Of a stretch of DNA of 64,000 bases, positions 1 to 9,413 are shown in pieces (positions within the stretch are counted from its first letter, which is position 1; each line of letters opens with the position of its first letter). The DNA is from Pseudomonas sp. LS44 (GTDB lineage: Bacteria; Pseudomonadota; Gammaproteobacteria; Pseudomonadales; Pseudomonadaceae), in contig NZ_CP102830.1 in assembly GCF_024730785.1 (NCBI RefSeq), positions 1,054,001-1,118,000 on the forward strand. Direction: 5' to 3'. The translations under genes and the position numbers were made by a program. Under the pieces are notes generated by a model, which was not told the origin of the DNA, did not search any database, and worked only from the letters and a program-made list of their open reading frames with translations.

Positions 1-350
1 GCAATGATTAGTTTGGTCTCGCTGTTGCTGAGGATGTAGGCGATTTCCGGGCTGGTCAGGTGCCAGTTGATCGGCGCGGTATACATACCGCATTGGGCGG
101 TTGCCAGCAGCAGGGCGAAATAGGTCGGCTCATTGGTCAGTACGGCGGCAATGGTGTCGCCGGGCATCAGGCCCAGTTTGCGGAATTGGTGGACGAGCTT
201 ATTGGACCAGGCCAGCAGTTCGCCGAAGCTGATGTGCTGACCATCCGCGCCGACAACGGCCAGGCGCTGCGGATCCTGTTGGGCGATTTCCCAGAAACCT
301 AGCGCACCGTTGATTTTGTAAGGGTCGGGAAGGGATGTATGAGAGTTCAT
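1..350 (-). CDS. AMP-dependent acyl-CoA ligase, N-terminal part (runs off left edge)
   Basis: Only the first ~116 codons lie in the window. The protein starts MNSHTSLPDPYK and continues with the N-terminal layout of acyl-CoA synthetases: a short segment naming the cargo ('LAVVGADGQ'), then a 'GDTIAAVLTNEPTYFALLLA' stretch and 'NWHLTSPEIAYILSNSE'. This is the typical opening of the AMP-binding fold that adenylates a carboxylate and loads it on CoA. The start is the ATG ending at 350, with AGGCAG a few bases upstream. The ATP-binding and C-terminal lid motifs are outside the window, so substrate class cannot be judged. The MFS transporter gene lies upstream on the same strand, which suggests uptake and activation of one carboxylate. 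Confidence 0.75.
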   Translation of the reverse strand, partial: MNSHTSLPDPYKINGALGFWEIAQQDPQRLAVVGADGQHISFGELLAWSNKLVHQFRKLGLMPGDTIAAVLTNEPTYFALLLATAQCGMYTAPINWHLTSPEIAYILSNSETKLII

Positions 351-464
351 GACTCTGCCTTTCTAATGGATGGAAACAATTTGCAGTGCTGGGGGGGCTC
401 GGACGGACTGAGGGCGATTAATCGCTAATCGCCCTCCCGTGCGCCTATCGCGTGCCATTACTGG

Positions 465-1799
465 CTAGTGATGGGAGCGCTCCTTCAACGCCTTGGCCGG
501 GATGCCAATCAGCAAGATCAAGGCGCCGATCACCAGTACCGCGCCGATCACGTCAAAGGCCATATACAGGCTGCCAGTGGCGGTTTTAATGGCGCCCACC
601 ACGATCTGACTGACCACCCCGGCAAAGCCACCGATACAACTGATCACGGCAATCCCCGCGGCAGCTGCAGCAGGCGATAGCAGCGCCGGTGGAATACTCC
701 AGAACAGCGCCACAGCAGACAGCGCACAGGCCGCGCCGATGCTCATCAGCGCCACCGATAACACTAGGTTGCTCTGCGCCGGGCCGAGCAGGAAGAAGCA
801 CATCGCGCTAACCAGAATGGTCACGGCTAGATGCCAGCGGCGTTCCAGATGCTTGTCGGAGCTGCGAGCGAGCAGGTACATGCCGGCCAGGGCGCAGATA
901 TACGGCAGGCTGGCGAGCATGCCGATGGTTTTCAGGTCTTCCACGCCGAAGCCGCGGATCAGGGTCGGCATCCAGTAAGACACGGTGTTCGAGCCGCTGT
1001 AGATGCAGAAGAACACCAGGCCGGCGATGTACACCTGTGGGATGCGCAGAATCTCCACGAGGCGCATGTGCGGCTTGCCCGCCTGAGTGTCTTTCGCCAG
1101 GCCGTCGTTGATCAGCTGTTTCTCCTCGCGGCTCAGCCACTTCGCGTCGTTAGGCCGGTCGGCCAGCCAGAACCAGCCGATTACTCCCATCAGCATCGCG
1201 GGGATACCTTCCAGGACGAACAGCACCTGCCAGTCGCGCAGACCCATCCAGCCGTGCATGTGGGTCATGATCCAGCCTGCCAGCGGCCCGCTGACGATGC
1301 CGGAGATCATCGCCGCCATCAGGAACACCGCGGTGATGCGTGCACGCAGGGCCGGTGGGAACCAGTAGGTGAGGTAGAGAATCACGCCGGGAAAGAACCC
1401 GGCTTCGGCGACGCCGAGCAGGAAGCGCGCGACGATCAACTGATTCGACGTGGTAACGAAGGCGGTCGCCACCGTGACCATGCCCCACAGCACCATGATC
1501 CGCGTCATCGTGGCGCGGGCGCCGGCGCGCTGCATGTACATATTGCTGGGGATTTCGAAAAGGATGTAACCGAGATAGAAGATCCCCGCGCCGATGCCAT
1601 AGGCGGCGTCGGTGAGGGCGATATCTTCGGCCATGCGCAGCTTGGCGAAGGATATGTTGAGGCGGTCGATGGTGTTGATCGCATAGGCGAGGAACAGGAA
1701 CGGAATCAGCCGCCAGATTACTTTGCGGTAGACGGCCTTTGTCGCGCTTGCGGAGTACTCCGCGGTCGCCGTTAAGGAAGGTTCAACTGCATAACTCAT
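465..1799 (-). CDS. MFS transporter, anion:cation symporter (ACS)-like
   Basis: A 444-residue major facilitator protein with about twelve hydrophobic helices, typical length for the family. The N-terminus carries 'LIPFLFLAYAINTIDRLNISFAKL', the TM1 signature of the ACS subfamily, which imports organic anions such as tartrate, phthalate, 4-hydroxyphenylacetate and hexuronates with protons. Loop 2-3 has 'GYILFEIPSNM' followed by 'RATMTRIMVLWG', another ACS hallmark. The ATG start has AGGAG seven bases upstream. It is followed on the same strand by the acyl-CoA ligase at the left edge, so the pair probably imports and activates an organic acid. The substrate is not predictable from this sequence. 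Confidence 0.88.
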   Translation of the reverse strand: MSYAVEPSLTATAEYSASATKAVYRKVIWRLIPFLFLAYAINTIDRLNISFAKLRMAEDIALTDAAYGIGAGIFYLGYILFEIPSNMYMQRAGARATMTRIMVLWGMVTVATAFVTTSNQLIVARFLLGVAEAGFFPGVILYLTYWFPPALRARITAVFLMAAMISGIVSGPLAGWIMTHMHGWMGLRDWQVLFVLEGIPAMLMGVIGWFWLADRPNDAKWLSREEKQLINDGLAKDTQAGKPHMRLVEILRIPQVYIAGLVFFCIYSGSNTVSYWMPTLIRGFGVEDLKTIGMLASLPYICALAGMYLLARSSDKHLERRWHLAVTILVSAMCFFLLGPAQSNLVLSVALMSIGAACALSAVALFWSIPPALLSPAAAAAGIAVISCIGGFAGVVSQIVVGAIKTATGSLYMAFDVIGAVLVIGALILLIGIPAKALKERSHH

Positions 1800-2359
1800 T
1801 GCGTCGCTCCTGCGCTTTCAAAGCGGAATATTTCTTGTTGTTCTGGACGATTTGGCGGTTCGAGTCGCTGTCTCGCCAATCGCTCGTGCAGGGTATGCCG
1901 GCAAGCGGTTACAGCCCATTTGAGTAGCTCTTGGAGAGCAACCATGCAGTGCCGAGGCGGGGGACGAAATACTGTTTTGTTTAACCCTGCGTTTGGTTTT
2001 GCTGAACGCATGGCCGGTGTTACCGCTGTTGAGCAGTAGGGTAGCCGGCGGGTCAATGCGGGCCGCACTCGGCACGCGGATGGGTCGTCAGAAGTTCGCC
2101 AGGCCGCGGACTGTGCGGGCTCTGTCAAGGGGGGGCGCGGCGAGCGGCGGGGTAGGCGGTGTAACCCTCCGTACCAAAGGCTTTTTCCGTGCCTCGAAAA
2201 ACGTCCATTTGGCTGGGTTTTCCAGGCCCTGTTCAGCGGGAGTAACATATCGTCCTCACCTTATCGGGTGAGCGGAAATCGCCTCTTCAGGTGCTTATGA
2301 ATTGCCAGAGCGGCTGTTTAGCATGATGTTTCCAACCTACTTGAACTGGAGCGCCGCAT
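1800..2359. other. Intergenic region between divergent MFS and DUF1302 genes
   Basis: A 560-bp divergent intergenic region with no gene I can support. It must hold the promoters of both flanking genes. The only clear structure is a small dyad, CTCACC-6-GGTGAG, at 2255-2272, about 90 bases before the DUF1302 start, a possible operator. A minus-strand reading frame spans much of the region but has no recognisable domain or ribosome site. Confidence 0.6.
2255..2272. promoter_or_regulatory. Short dyad upstream of the DUF1302 gene, candidate operator
   Basis: Six-base arms CTCACC and GGTGAG around a 6-base spacer. It lies about 90 bases before the start codon at 2360, where a transcription factor could act. 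The assignment rests on symmetry and position only. Confidence 0.2.
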
Positions 2360-4270
2360 ATGACAACAAGAACAATGCGCGGAATCTTTCAGCCGCATTT
2401 ACTAGCCGCTGCTGTTGCCTTGGGTGTCAGCGCACAGGCTCAGGCTATTAATTTCAATATTGGGGAAATCGAGGGGCAGTTCGATTCGTCGATGTCGGTG
2501 GGCGCCAGCTGGGGCACGCGTTCGGCCGACCCGGACTTCGTGTCCAACTTCAACCCGGCGTTCGGGGACCACAACGTTGGCGCCCCGAACAACCCGAACG
2601 GCAAGGGCAAGGCGGCCTCGCGTACCGCCGATGACGGGCGGGTCAACTTCAAGAAAGGCGAGACCTTCTCGAAGATCTTCAAGGGCCTGCACGACCTGGA
2701 GCTGAAATATGGCGACAGCGGCGTGTTCGTGCGCGGCAAGTACTGGTACGACTTCGAGCTGAAGGACGAGCATCGCCTGTTCTACGACATCGACGACAGC
2801 GGTCGCGACCGTGCAGCCAAGTCTTCCGGCACGCAGCTGCTCGATGCCTTCGTCTACCACAACTACAACATCGGCGAGCTGCCGGGCAGCGTGCGTCTCG
2901 GCAAGCAGGTGGTGAGCTGGGGTGAGAGCACCTTCATCCAGAACGGCATCAACGCGATCAACCCGCTCGACGTCGCCGCGCTGCGTCGGCCTGGTGCCGA
3001 AGTCAAGGAAGGCTTGATTCCGGTCAACATGTTCTACATGTCGCAGAACCTCAGCGAGAACATTTCGGCCGAGGCGTTCTACCAGATCGAATGGGAAAAA
3101 ACCGTTACCGATAACTGCGGCACCTTCTTCGCCGGCGTCGATCCGCTGCAGGGCGGCTGCAACGACCGCCTGGTGTTTGCCGGTCCGGACCTGCCGCCGG
3201 GTGAATCGAACAACAGCGTTCTAGGGGCGCTGGCGGGTACGGATAGCGTCTACATGCCGCGTATCGCGGACAAGGACGCACGCGACGGCGGCCAGTTCGG
3301 CGTAGCCATGCGCTGGTTCGTGCCGGAGCTGAACGACACCGAGTTCGGCGCGTACGCGCTGAATTACCACAGCCGTAACCCGAACCTCAGCTTCAATCAG
3401 ACCACCACGCGCTTTGCCTCCGGTACGGCTGCTCAAACGGCCGTTAACCAGCTCACTCGGGTAACCACTGCCCAGTACTTCTGGGAATACCCGGAGGACA
3501 TCCGCCTCTACGGTCTGAGCTTCGCCACCAACTTGGAAGGCGTCGCCCTGGGCGGCGAGATGAGCTACCGGCCGAACATGCCGCTGCAGATCAACACCGC
3601 CGACCTGAACTTCGCCGCCATTACCCAACCTGGGCGGGCGAACGGCAGTCCTGCGTTCATCTCACCAGTCTTCCAAGGCGGTGGTGCCACGCCAGGACTT
3701 GGCAACTACGTGGCCGGTTACAAGCGCATGCCGGTCTTCCAGACCCAGATGACTGCAACCAAGTTCATCGACCAGATCTGGGGCGCCAGCCGCCTGACCC
3801 TGGTCGGCGAGGTGGGTTACAGCCATATCAATGGCCTGGGCGACACCGATGGTACCGACATCCGCTTCGGCCGCAGTCCGATCTTCGGTGCCGGCCAGAT
3901 GGTCGACTCCGGCCCTGGCGGCACCAATGCGTGCGGCGCCGGCACCCCCAACCCCCAGAACCTGCAGCGGGAATGCAACGACAAGGGCTACTACACCAGT
4001 AGCTCCTGGGGCTATCGCGGTCGCGCCATCCTCAACTACAACAACGTGATCGCCGGCATCAACCTGTCGCCCAGCCTGGCCTGGTCGCATGATGTCGATG
4101 GCAGCGGCCCGACCTTCGAGGAAGGCAGCAAGGCCGTCAGCCTGGGTCTGGATGCCGAATACGCCAACACCTATACCGCCAGCCTGAGCTACACAGACTT
4201 CTTCGGTGGGGACTTCACAACCAACGGCGATCGCGACTTTGTCGCACTCAGCTTTGGCGTGAACTTCTAA
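2360..4270 (+). CDS. DUF1302 family outer-membrane protein
   Basis: A 636-residue protein of the DUF1302 family. A signal peptide is visible (hydrophobic core LLAAAVALGV, cleavage after AQA at residue 29), followed by a beta-rich, aromatic-rich body and a C-terminal phenylalanine (SFGVNF), as in outer-membrane barrels. Family members are usually next to a DUF1329 gene and are found with catabolism of hydrophobic compounds such as steroids, terpenoids and alkanes. They are thought to move lipophilic substrates across the outer membrane, but no biochemical role is established. The ATG at 2360 has GGAG about eight bases upstream. The DUF1329 gene follows after 28 bp, so the two form an operon. 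Length is normal for the family. Confidence 0.9.
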   Translation: MTTRTMRGIFQPHLLAAAVALGVSAQAQAINFNIGEIEGQFDSSMSVGASWGTRSADPDFVSNFNPAFGDHNVGAPNNPNGKGKAASRTADDGRVNFKKGETFSKIFKGLHDLELKYGDSGVFVRGKYWYDFELKDEHRLFYDIDDSGRDRAAKSSGTQLLDAFVYHNYNIGELPGSVRLGKQVVSWGESTFIQNGINAINPLDVAALRRPGAEVKEGLIPVNMFYMSQNLSENISAEAFYQIEWEKTVTDNCGTFFAGVDPLQGGCNDRLVFAGPDLPPGESNNSVLGALAGTDSVYMPRIADKDARDGGQFGVAMRWFVPELNDTEFGAYALNYHSRNPNLSFNQTTTRFASGTAAQTAVNQLTRVTTAQYFWEYPEDIRLYGLSFATNLEGVALGGEMSYRPNMPLQINTADLNFAAITQPGRANGSPAFISPVFQGGGATPGLGNYVAGYKRMPVFQTQMTATKFIDQIWGASRLTLVGEVGYSHINGLGDTDGTDIRFGRSPIFGAGQMVDSGPGGTNACGAGTPNPQNLQRECNDKGYYTSSSWGYRGRAILNYNNVIAGINLSPSLAWSHDVDGSGPTFEEGSKAVSLGLDAEYANTYTASLSYTDFFGGDFTTNGDRDFVALSFGVNF

Positions 4271-4298
4271 CGGTCAACTGACAAAGGATAAAAATAAT

Positions 4299-5666
4299 AT
4301 GAAAAAAATCAGTGTGTTGACCTGTGGCGCCCTGGCGCTGACCCTGTTGAGTACCAGTGTGATGGCCGCCGTCTCGGCGGACGAAGCAGCCAAGCTGGGC
4401 ACCAGCCTGACGCCACTGGGCGCGCAAAAGGAAGGCAATGCCGATGGCAGCATTCCGGCTTGGACTGGCGGCTTGAAGCCCGGTGCGGCGCCGGTGGTCA
4501 ATGATTTTATCGGCGATCCGTTCGAGGGCGAGCAGCCGCTGTTCACCATCACCGCGGCCAATGCCGAGCAGTACAAGGACAAGCTGACCCCGGGTCAGAT
4601 GGCCATGTTCAAACGTTATGCCAGCACCTACAAGATCCCGGTGTACAAGACCCAGCGCACGGCCGCCTCCCCGCAGACGATCTACGACGCCGCGAAGAAG
4701 AGTGCGCTGAACACCCAGTCGATCAACGACGGCAACGGTCTGAGCAATTTCGCTGACTCCCACTACTACGCCTTCCCGATTCCGAAGAATGGTGTGGAAG
4801 TGGTGTGGAACCACATGACCCGCTATCGCGGCGAGAACCAGAAGCGGCAGGTTGCCCAGGCGGCGCCGCAGGCCAATGGTTCTTTCACGATTGTCGAGTT
4901 CGAGGACGAAGTGGCGTTCCCGCAGTACATGCAGGGGGTGGACAAGGACAAGGGCGCTAACATCCTGTTCTACTACAAGCAGCGCGTGACGGCCCCGGCG
5001 CGTCTGGCGGGTAACGTGTTGCTGGTTCACGAGACCATCGACCAGGTCAAGGAGCCGCGCCTGGCGTGGATCTACAACGCCGGCCAGCGGCGCGTGCGTC
5101 GTGCTCCGCAGGTGGCCTACGACGGCCCGGGCACCGCGGCCGACGGCATGCGTACCTCGGATAACTCCGACATGTACAACGGCTCGCCGGACCGCTACGA
5201 CTGGAAGTTGATCGGCAAGAAGGAGATGTACGTCCCCTACAACAACTACAAGCTGCAGTCGCCCAAGCTGAAGTATGCGGACATCCTCAAGGCCGGGCAT
5301 ATCAATCAGGAGCTGACCCGCTATGAGCTGCACCGCGTGTGGGAGGTGGAGGCTACGGTGAAGCCGGGCGAGCGTCACATCTACGCCAAGCGCCACATGT
5401 ACTTCGATGAGGACACCTGGGCGGCCGTGGAGGTCGATCACTACGACGGTCGTGGTCAGCTCTGGCGTGTGGGTGAGGGCTATGTGGCCAACGACTACCA
5501 GCAGGGCGTCGCCGGCTATGCCGCTCAGGGGCTCTATGACCTGATCGCCGGTCGCTATGTCGTGCTCGGCATGGTCAACGAGTCCAAGCGTGGGGTTCAG
5601 TTCGGGACTACGCCGAACTCGGCTGACTTCACCCCAGCGGCCCTGCGCAGCGCAGGTATCCGCTGA
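4299..5666 (+). CDS. DUF1329 family exported protein
   Basis: A 455-residue DUF1329 protein with a standard signal peptide (MKKISVLTCGALALTLLS, cleavage after VMA near residue 23). The mature part begins 'VSADEAAKLGTSLTPLGA', the usual opening of this family, which is structurally related to LolA/LolB-like lipid-binding folds. It probably lies in the periplasm or at the outer membrane and works with the DUF1302 barrel encoded 28 bp upstream. AAAGGAT precedes the ATG. Pairing with DUF1302 is near universal in proteobacteria, so an operon is likely. It ends just before a strong terminator hairpin. Function beyond this association is unknown. Confidence 0.9.
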   Translation: MKKISVLTCGALALTLLSTSVMAAVSADEAAKLGTSLTPLGAQKEGNADGSIPAWTGGLKPGAAPVVNDFIGDPFEGEQPLFTITAANAEQYKDKLTPGQMAMFKRYASTYKIPVYKTQRTAASPQTIYDAAKKSALNTQSINDGNGLSNFADSHYYAFPIPKNGVEVVWNHMTRYRGENQKRQVAQAAPQANGSFTIVEFEDEVAFPQYMQGVDKDKGANILFYYKQRVTAPARLAGNVLLVHETIDQVKEPRLAWIYNAGQRRVRRAPQVAYDGPGTAADGMRTSDNSDMYNGSPDRYDWKLIGKKEMYVPYNNYKLQSPKLKYADILKAGHINQELTRYELHRVWEVEATVKPGERHIYAKRHMYFDEDTWAAVEVDHYDGRGQLWRVGEGYVANDYQQGVAGYAAQGLYDLIAGRYVVLGMVNESKRGVQFGTTPNSADFTPAALRSAGIR

Positions 5667-5688
5667 TCTAAAAAACCGCGGTAAACCA

Positions 5689-5712
5689 ACGCCCCGCACC
5701 TGCGGGGCGTTG
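5689..5712 (+). terminator. Rho-independent-type terminator after the DUF1302/DUF1329 operon
   Basis: An almost perfect hairpin: arms ACGCCCCGCA and TGCGGGGCGT around a two-base loop, 25 bases after the DUF1329 stop codon. Only a short T-rich tail follows. Position and stem strength support termination of the two-gene operon. Confidence 0.75.
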
Positions 5713-5867
5713 TGCTGATTAGAAATTGTCCTTAAATGCGCTAGTCGACTACTCTCGCCTCAGCTATCACTCTTACTGGCTACTACCTTTTGGGTATATG
5801 TCAGGCGCTCGCGTGCCTGCGCATGAATACGTTCGAGTCACCTTAATTGCACATAGCGGGTTACGGC

Positions 5868-8405
5868 ATGCAGGCTCTTGGCTCCGATCTTTCTACCGCG
5901 CGCGGTTCATTCGCCTGCGTACCGAGCTTGCCTTCGATGCATCTGAGCCGTCAGCGGCTCCTCGACCCGCTAATTGAGGGCAAGCAGCGCCTGCGCCTGC
6001 TCTGTGCTCCGGCTGGTTTCGGCAAGAGTGTGCTGCTTAGCGAGTGTCTGAATCACCTACCTTCCTCGAGTCGTGTCGTCTGGTTCGACTTTGCCGGCCA
6101 GCCCCTGGCGTTAGCGCAATTGATCGCCGGCGTCGTTGCAGAGCTGGGCCTTGATCATCAGCGGATTGCCGATGGACCGGCCCTGCTGGGCTTTTTCGAG
6201 CGATGTACCGAGCCGGTCTGGCTAATCCTGGATGATTACCCCGCCGAGGCTTCGGCCGAGTTGAACCTGTGGCTTGACCAGTTGTTGGCCCTGTCGGCGT
6301 CGCCAGTGCAGATGCTGGTTAGCTGCCGACAGCGGCCGAACTGGAATCTGCCGCGACTGTTCCTCAAGGGTCAATTGTTGGAGTTGGATGCCGAACAGTT
6401 GACCTTTTCTCGCCCGGAATTTGAAGCGCTGGTGGATCTGCTGGCGAAGCAAACCTCGCTGCAGGGGCGCGAGGAACTCTGGCAGACCACCGTAGGTTGG
6501 TGTGCCGGGATTCGCTTGCTGCTGTGTGGCCAGGCGAACAAGGGTAAGACCGATGCAGGTGGCCTCGCCTGGTTGCGGGCTTATCTGGAGCATGAATTGC
6601 TCGAGCGTCTCGATGATGAAGAGCGCAGCATCCTGCTTGGCTTGGCCCATCTGCCGAAAATTTCCGCCGAATTGTGCGATCAGCTCTGGGAGGAGCAGAG
6701 CGGCGGTCTGGTCTTCAAGCGCCTGCTGCAATGCCAGGCGTTTTTCCTGCCGCTCGATCCGCAAGGTATCTGGTACCGCATGCTGCCCGCGGTGGCGTTT
6801 GCCCTGCAGAATCGCCTCGGCGCGGCGGAGCTCAGCCGGCTGCGGTTGCGCTCCTGTCAGGCGCTGAATGCCGCCGGGCATGTCAACGAAGCCATCGAGC
6901 AGGCACTGCGCGCCGATCAGCCGGAAGTGGCTGCCAGCTATATGCAGCACCTGGAACTGGACTGGCTCTACACCGACCGTCATCTGCGCAACTTGCTCGC
7001 CTGGCGCGAACAGTTGCCCGGACCGTTGCTGGAAAGTACGCCGCGGCTGATCTGCCTCTGTACCCGGGCTTTGCTGTTCAGTTGGCGGCTGGACGAGGCG
7101 GCGGTGTGCGTTGAGCGACTAGGGCATTTTCTGCCGCAGCCGGACCCGCAGCGCAACCGCCGCTTGCTGGCCAATTGGCAGGCGCTGCATGGCGCTATTC
7201 AAGGCCTGAGCGGCAACGCCGAAGCGGCGGCGCTGCACTGCCGGGCGGCGCTCAACGATCTGTGCGAACAAGACTGGCGCACGGCGCTGCTCTGCTGCTC
7301 GACGCTGGCGCGCATTGCCATGGCCACCGGCAATGCTGAGCAGTGTCAGCAGATGTTGCTGGAAGCGGTCGAGCTGGCGCGCCGGCAAGGCGGAATCATC
7401 GGCGAGGTGCTGATCAACACCGATCGTATTCGCCTGATGATTCTGCGCGGTGAGCTGGATTTGGCCGAGGCTCTGCTGCAGGAAACCTTCCGCCTGGTGG
7501 AAGCCGACCATCGGTGGCACAGCCTGTTACTCGGCCCGTTGCTGTTCTTGCAAGGGGAGCTGCAGCTGCTGCGTGGCAATCTGGATGCCTCTACGGAGGC
7601 GGCGCTGAGCGGCCTGCAACATGCCCAGGAGTGCGGTGATCCGCTGATCCTGCATGGCCTGGCAGTGCTTTCCGAGGTCGCGGCCTGCCGTGGCGAATTC
7701 AATCAGGCGCTGCTCTATCTGCACGATGCAGAGCGGCGGATGCATTGCGGCCGAGTGCTGAGCCGCTGCTACAAACATGTGATCGACCTACAGGTCATGC
7801 GCGTGCTGGGGCGGCAGGGGCGCTGGGAGCAGGTCCTACCGATTGCTCGGGCCACCGCCGAATGTCTGCAGAATCCGACGACCCGCGTACCACCGTTGCA
7901 TACCCCATCGCTGCCGCAGCGCAACGAGTTGCTGATGGCGTTGGCCGAATACGAAGTCGGGCTGGTCGAGCAGGCCACTCGACGCCTGACCGATCTGCTC
8001 GAACAATGCGAGCACTTGCAGTTTGGCGGGTTGGCCAGTGAGGCGCGTTTGGCCTTGGCGCGAATTGGCCAGGCCGACGGACGCATTCGGGAGCGGCTGG
8101 TTGGCCAGCCGGCGGCGCACATCGGCTTCAACAGTCTGTTGCGCGACTGGCAGGCCGATGCGGCGAATGAAGCACCGACGCTGCCGCTGGAAGTGAGCGG
8201 CGATGCACGCATCGAATTGACTGGTCGCGAGCTGGCGGTGCTCAAGTTGCTGGCCGAGGGCTTGTCCAATCAGGAAATTGGCAGCGCCTTGTTCATCTCG
8301 CTGAACACCGTCAAGACGCACACCAAGAAGATCAACACCAAACTCGATGTCAAACGTCGCACCCAAGCGATCAATCGCGCCAAGGCGCTGGGCATCTTGA
8401 GTTAG
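5868..8405 (+). CDS. MalT-like LuxR-family transcriptional regulator (STAND ATPase)
   Basis: About 845 residues with the MalT (LAL/STAND) layout. The N-terminal NTPase has Walker A 'APAGFGKS' and a Walker B-like 'VWLILDDY'. A long helical TPR-like middle is rich in Leu/Ala, and a C-terminal LuxR helix-turn-helix covers 'LTGRELAVLKLLAEGLSNQ' and 'SLNTVKTHTKKINTKL'. Such proteins bind ATP and an inducer in the middle region, oligomerise and activate transcription. The ATG at 5868 is preferred; a TTG at 5847 in the same frame is possible. It lies after the DUF1302/DUF1329 terminator and ends convergent with the LysR gene, the two stop codons overlapping. It probably controls the adjacent exported pair or the larger catabolic island; the ligand is unknown. 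Confidence 0.85.
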   Translation: MQALGSDLSTARGSFACVPSLPSMHLSRQRLLDPLIEGKQRLRLLCAPAGFGKSVLLSECLNHLPSSSRVVWFDFAGQPLALAQLIAGVVAELGLDHQRIADGPALLGFFERCTEPVWLILDDYPAEASAELNLWLDQLLALSASPVQMLVSCRQRPNWNLPRLFLKGQLLELDAEQLTFSRPEFEALVDLLAKQTSLQGREELWQTTVGWCAGIRLLLCGQANKGKTDAGGLAWLRAYLEHELLERLDDEERSILLGLAHLPKISAELCDQLWEEQSGGLVFKRLLQCQAFFLPLDPQGIWYRMLPAVAFALQNRLGAAELSRLRLRSCQALNAAGHVNEAIEQALRADQPEVAASYMQHLELDWLYTDRHLRNLLAWREQLPGPLLESTPRLICLCTRALLFSWRLDEAAVCVERLGHFLPQPDPQRNRRLLANWQALHGAIQGLSGNAEAAALHCRAALNDLCEQDWRTALLCCSTLARIAMATGNAEQCQQMLLEAVELARRQGGIIGEVLINTDRIRLMILRGELDLAEALLQETFRLVEADHRWHSLLLGPLLFLQGELQLLRGNLDASTEAALSGLQHAQECGDPLILHGLAVLSEVAACRGEFNQALLYLHDAERRMHCGRVLSRCYKHVIDLQVMRVLGRQGRWEQVLPIARATAECLQNPTTRVPPLHTPSLPQRNELLMALAEYEVGLVEQATRRLTDLLEQCEHLQFGGLASEARLALARIGQADGRIRERLVGQPAAHIGFNSLLRDWQADAANEAPTLPLEVSGDARIELTGRELAVLKLLAEGLSNQEIGSALFISLNTVKTHTKKINTKLDVKRRTQAINRAKALGILS

Positions 8406-9295
8406 TCCGGCGCCTGCGGTCGCAGCGTGTCGATCAACGCGCGCACGTAGCTAGGCAGCGCTTCGAGGTCGCGAACCAATATGCTGCGCTCACGTATTGC
8501 CCAGGGCTCATTCAGCTCGATGACGCTCAGCTGCATGGTGCGGCTATGGCGACGCGCCGCCGTTTCGGGGAGTACGCCGATGCCAACGCCGGCCTCGATC
8601 ATCCGGCAGATCGCCTCAAAGCTGGTGACCTGGATGCGCAGTGACAAAGTGGCGCCCATGCGCTCCACCTGCTCGCGCAAGAAGCTTTGTAGGGTGCTGC
8701 CTTCTGGCAAGCCGACATGCTGATACTGCAGAGTGTCTTGCAGGGTGACCTGGCTGCGCTGGGCCAGTGGGTGGTTCTTGGGTACCGCCAGGACAAGTCG
8801 GTCGGTACTGAAGTGCAGCACCTGCAAGCCGCCGGCGGCCACCGGGCCGGCAATGATGCCGAGGTCGGACGAGCCATCAAGCACGCTGCGGACGATGTCG
8901 CGGGTCGATTTTTCCTGCAGGTCGATGGTCACGCCCGGCCGTTCGCCGAGAAAGCCGGCCAGCACTTCGGGGAGGAATTCGGTGACTGCCGTGGTGTTGG
9001 CAAAAATACGGATGTGCCCGGCCTTATCGGCGCCGTGTTCGGTGAACTCACTCTTCAGATAATCCACCTGGCGCAGGATCAGGCGGGCGTGTTGCAGCAG
9101 CAGCTGACCGGCGGGCGTGAGCTCGACCCCGCGATTGTCGCGATACAGCAAGCGGCTGCCCAGTTGGCCCTCCAGAGCCTTGATCCGAGCGCTGGCTGCG
9201 GCGGGCGAGAGGAAGGCGCGGCGGGCGCCCTGGGTCAGGCTCGGCGATTCGGCGATTTGAATGAATAGACGCAGGTCGACCAGATCGAAGTGCAT
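8402..9295 (-). CDS. itcR: LysR-family regulator of itaconate catabolism (ItcR/RipR-like)
   Basis: A 297-residue LysR-type regulator. The N-terminal winged helix reads 'FDLVDLRLFIQIAESPSLTQ' and 'GARRAFLSPAAASARIKALE', and a periplasmic-binding-like effector domain follows. I chose the ATG ending at 9295 because the HTH begins immediately after it; an upstream in-frame extension to 9388 would add residues unlike the family. It is divergent from the itaconyl-CoA hydratase gene, the same arrangement as PA0877 relative to PA0878 in P. aeruginosa, where the regulator responds to itaconate. The gene symbol rests on that synteny. It probably represses itself and activates the divergent operon. Its stop codon overlaps that of the MalT-like gene by four bases. 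Confidence 0.82.
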   Translation of the reverse strand: MHFDLVDLRLFIQIAESPSLTQGARRAFLSPAAASARIKALEGQLGSRLLYRDNRGVELTPAGQLLLQHARLILRQVDYLKSEFTEHGADKAGHIRIFANTTAVTEFLPEVLAGFLGERPGVTIDLQEKSTRDIVRSVLDGSSDLGIIAGPVAAGGLQVLHFSTDRLVLAVPKNHPLAQRSQVTLQDTLQYQHVGLPEGSTLQSFLREQVERMGATLSLRIQVTSFEAICRMIEAGVGIGVLPETAARRHSRTMQLSVIELNEPWAIRERSILVRDLEALPSYVRALIDTLRPQAPD

Positions 9296-9342
9296 GGAAA
9301 AGTCCCAGTCATGGTGTTCGGTATTGACGAATGCAGGATTAT

Positions 9343-9357
9343 TGAAATGCTGATTCA
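9343..9357. promoter_or_regulatory. Candidate LysR-type binding site in the itcR/ich divergent promoter
   Basis: TGAA-N7-TTCA is a symmetric site of the general T-N11-A kind bound by LysR regulators. It lies in the 118-bp gap between the divergent starts, about 57-71 bases before the hydratase ATG, a usual place for the recognition half of an LTTR operator. Assigned by symmetry and position only. Confidence 0.35.
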
Positions 9358-9413
9358 CAGAACGCAAGCCAATCTTCATGCTCGCCAAACGTTAGACACC
9401 ACCGAGAATTGCC

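Noticed and set aside
831..1775. Plus-strand frame opposite the MFS transporter
   Set aside because: His/Gly/Ala-rich with no motif; the minus-strand frame is a clear 12-helix transporter.
1796..2248. 150-codon minus-strand frame in the gap upstream of the MFS gene
   Set aside because: No ribosome site, no family resemblance, Arg/Pro-rich composition as expected for a chance frame in this GC content.
4248..5699. 483-codon minus-strand frame opposite the DUF1329 gene
   Set aside because: No recognisable domain; the plus-strand frame has a signal peptide, family motifs, ribosome site and operon context.
5847..8405. TTG start for the first MalT-like regulator
   Set aside because: The ATG at 5868 is in frame and closer to the expected start; the TTG has no ribosome site. 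Neither can be excluded.
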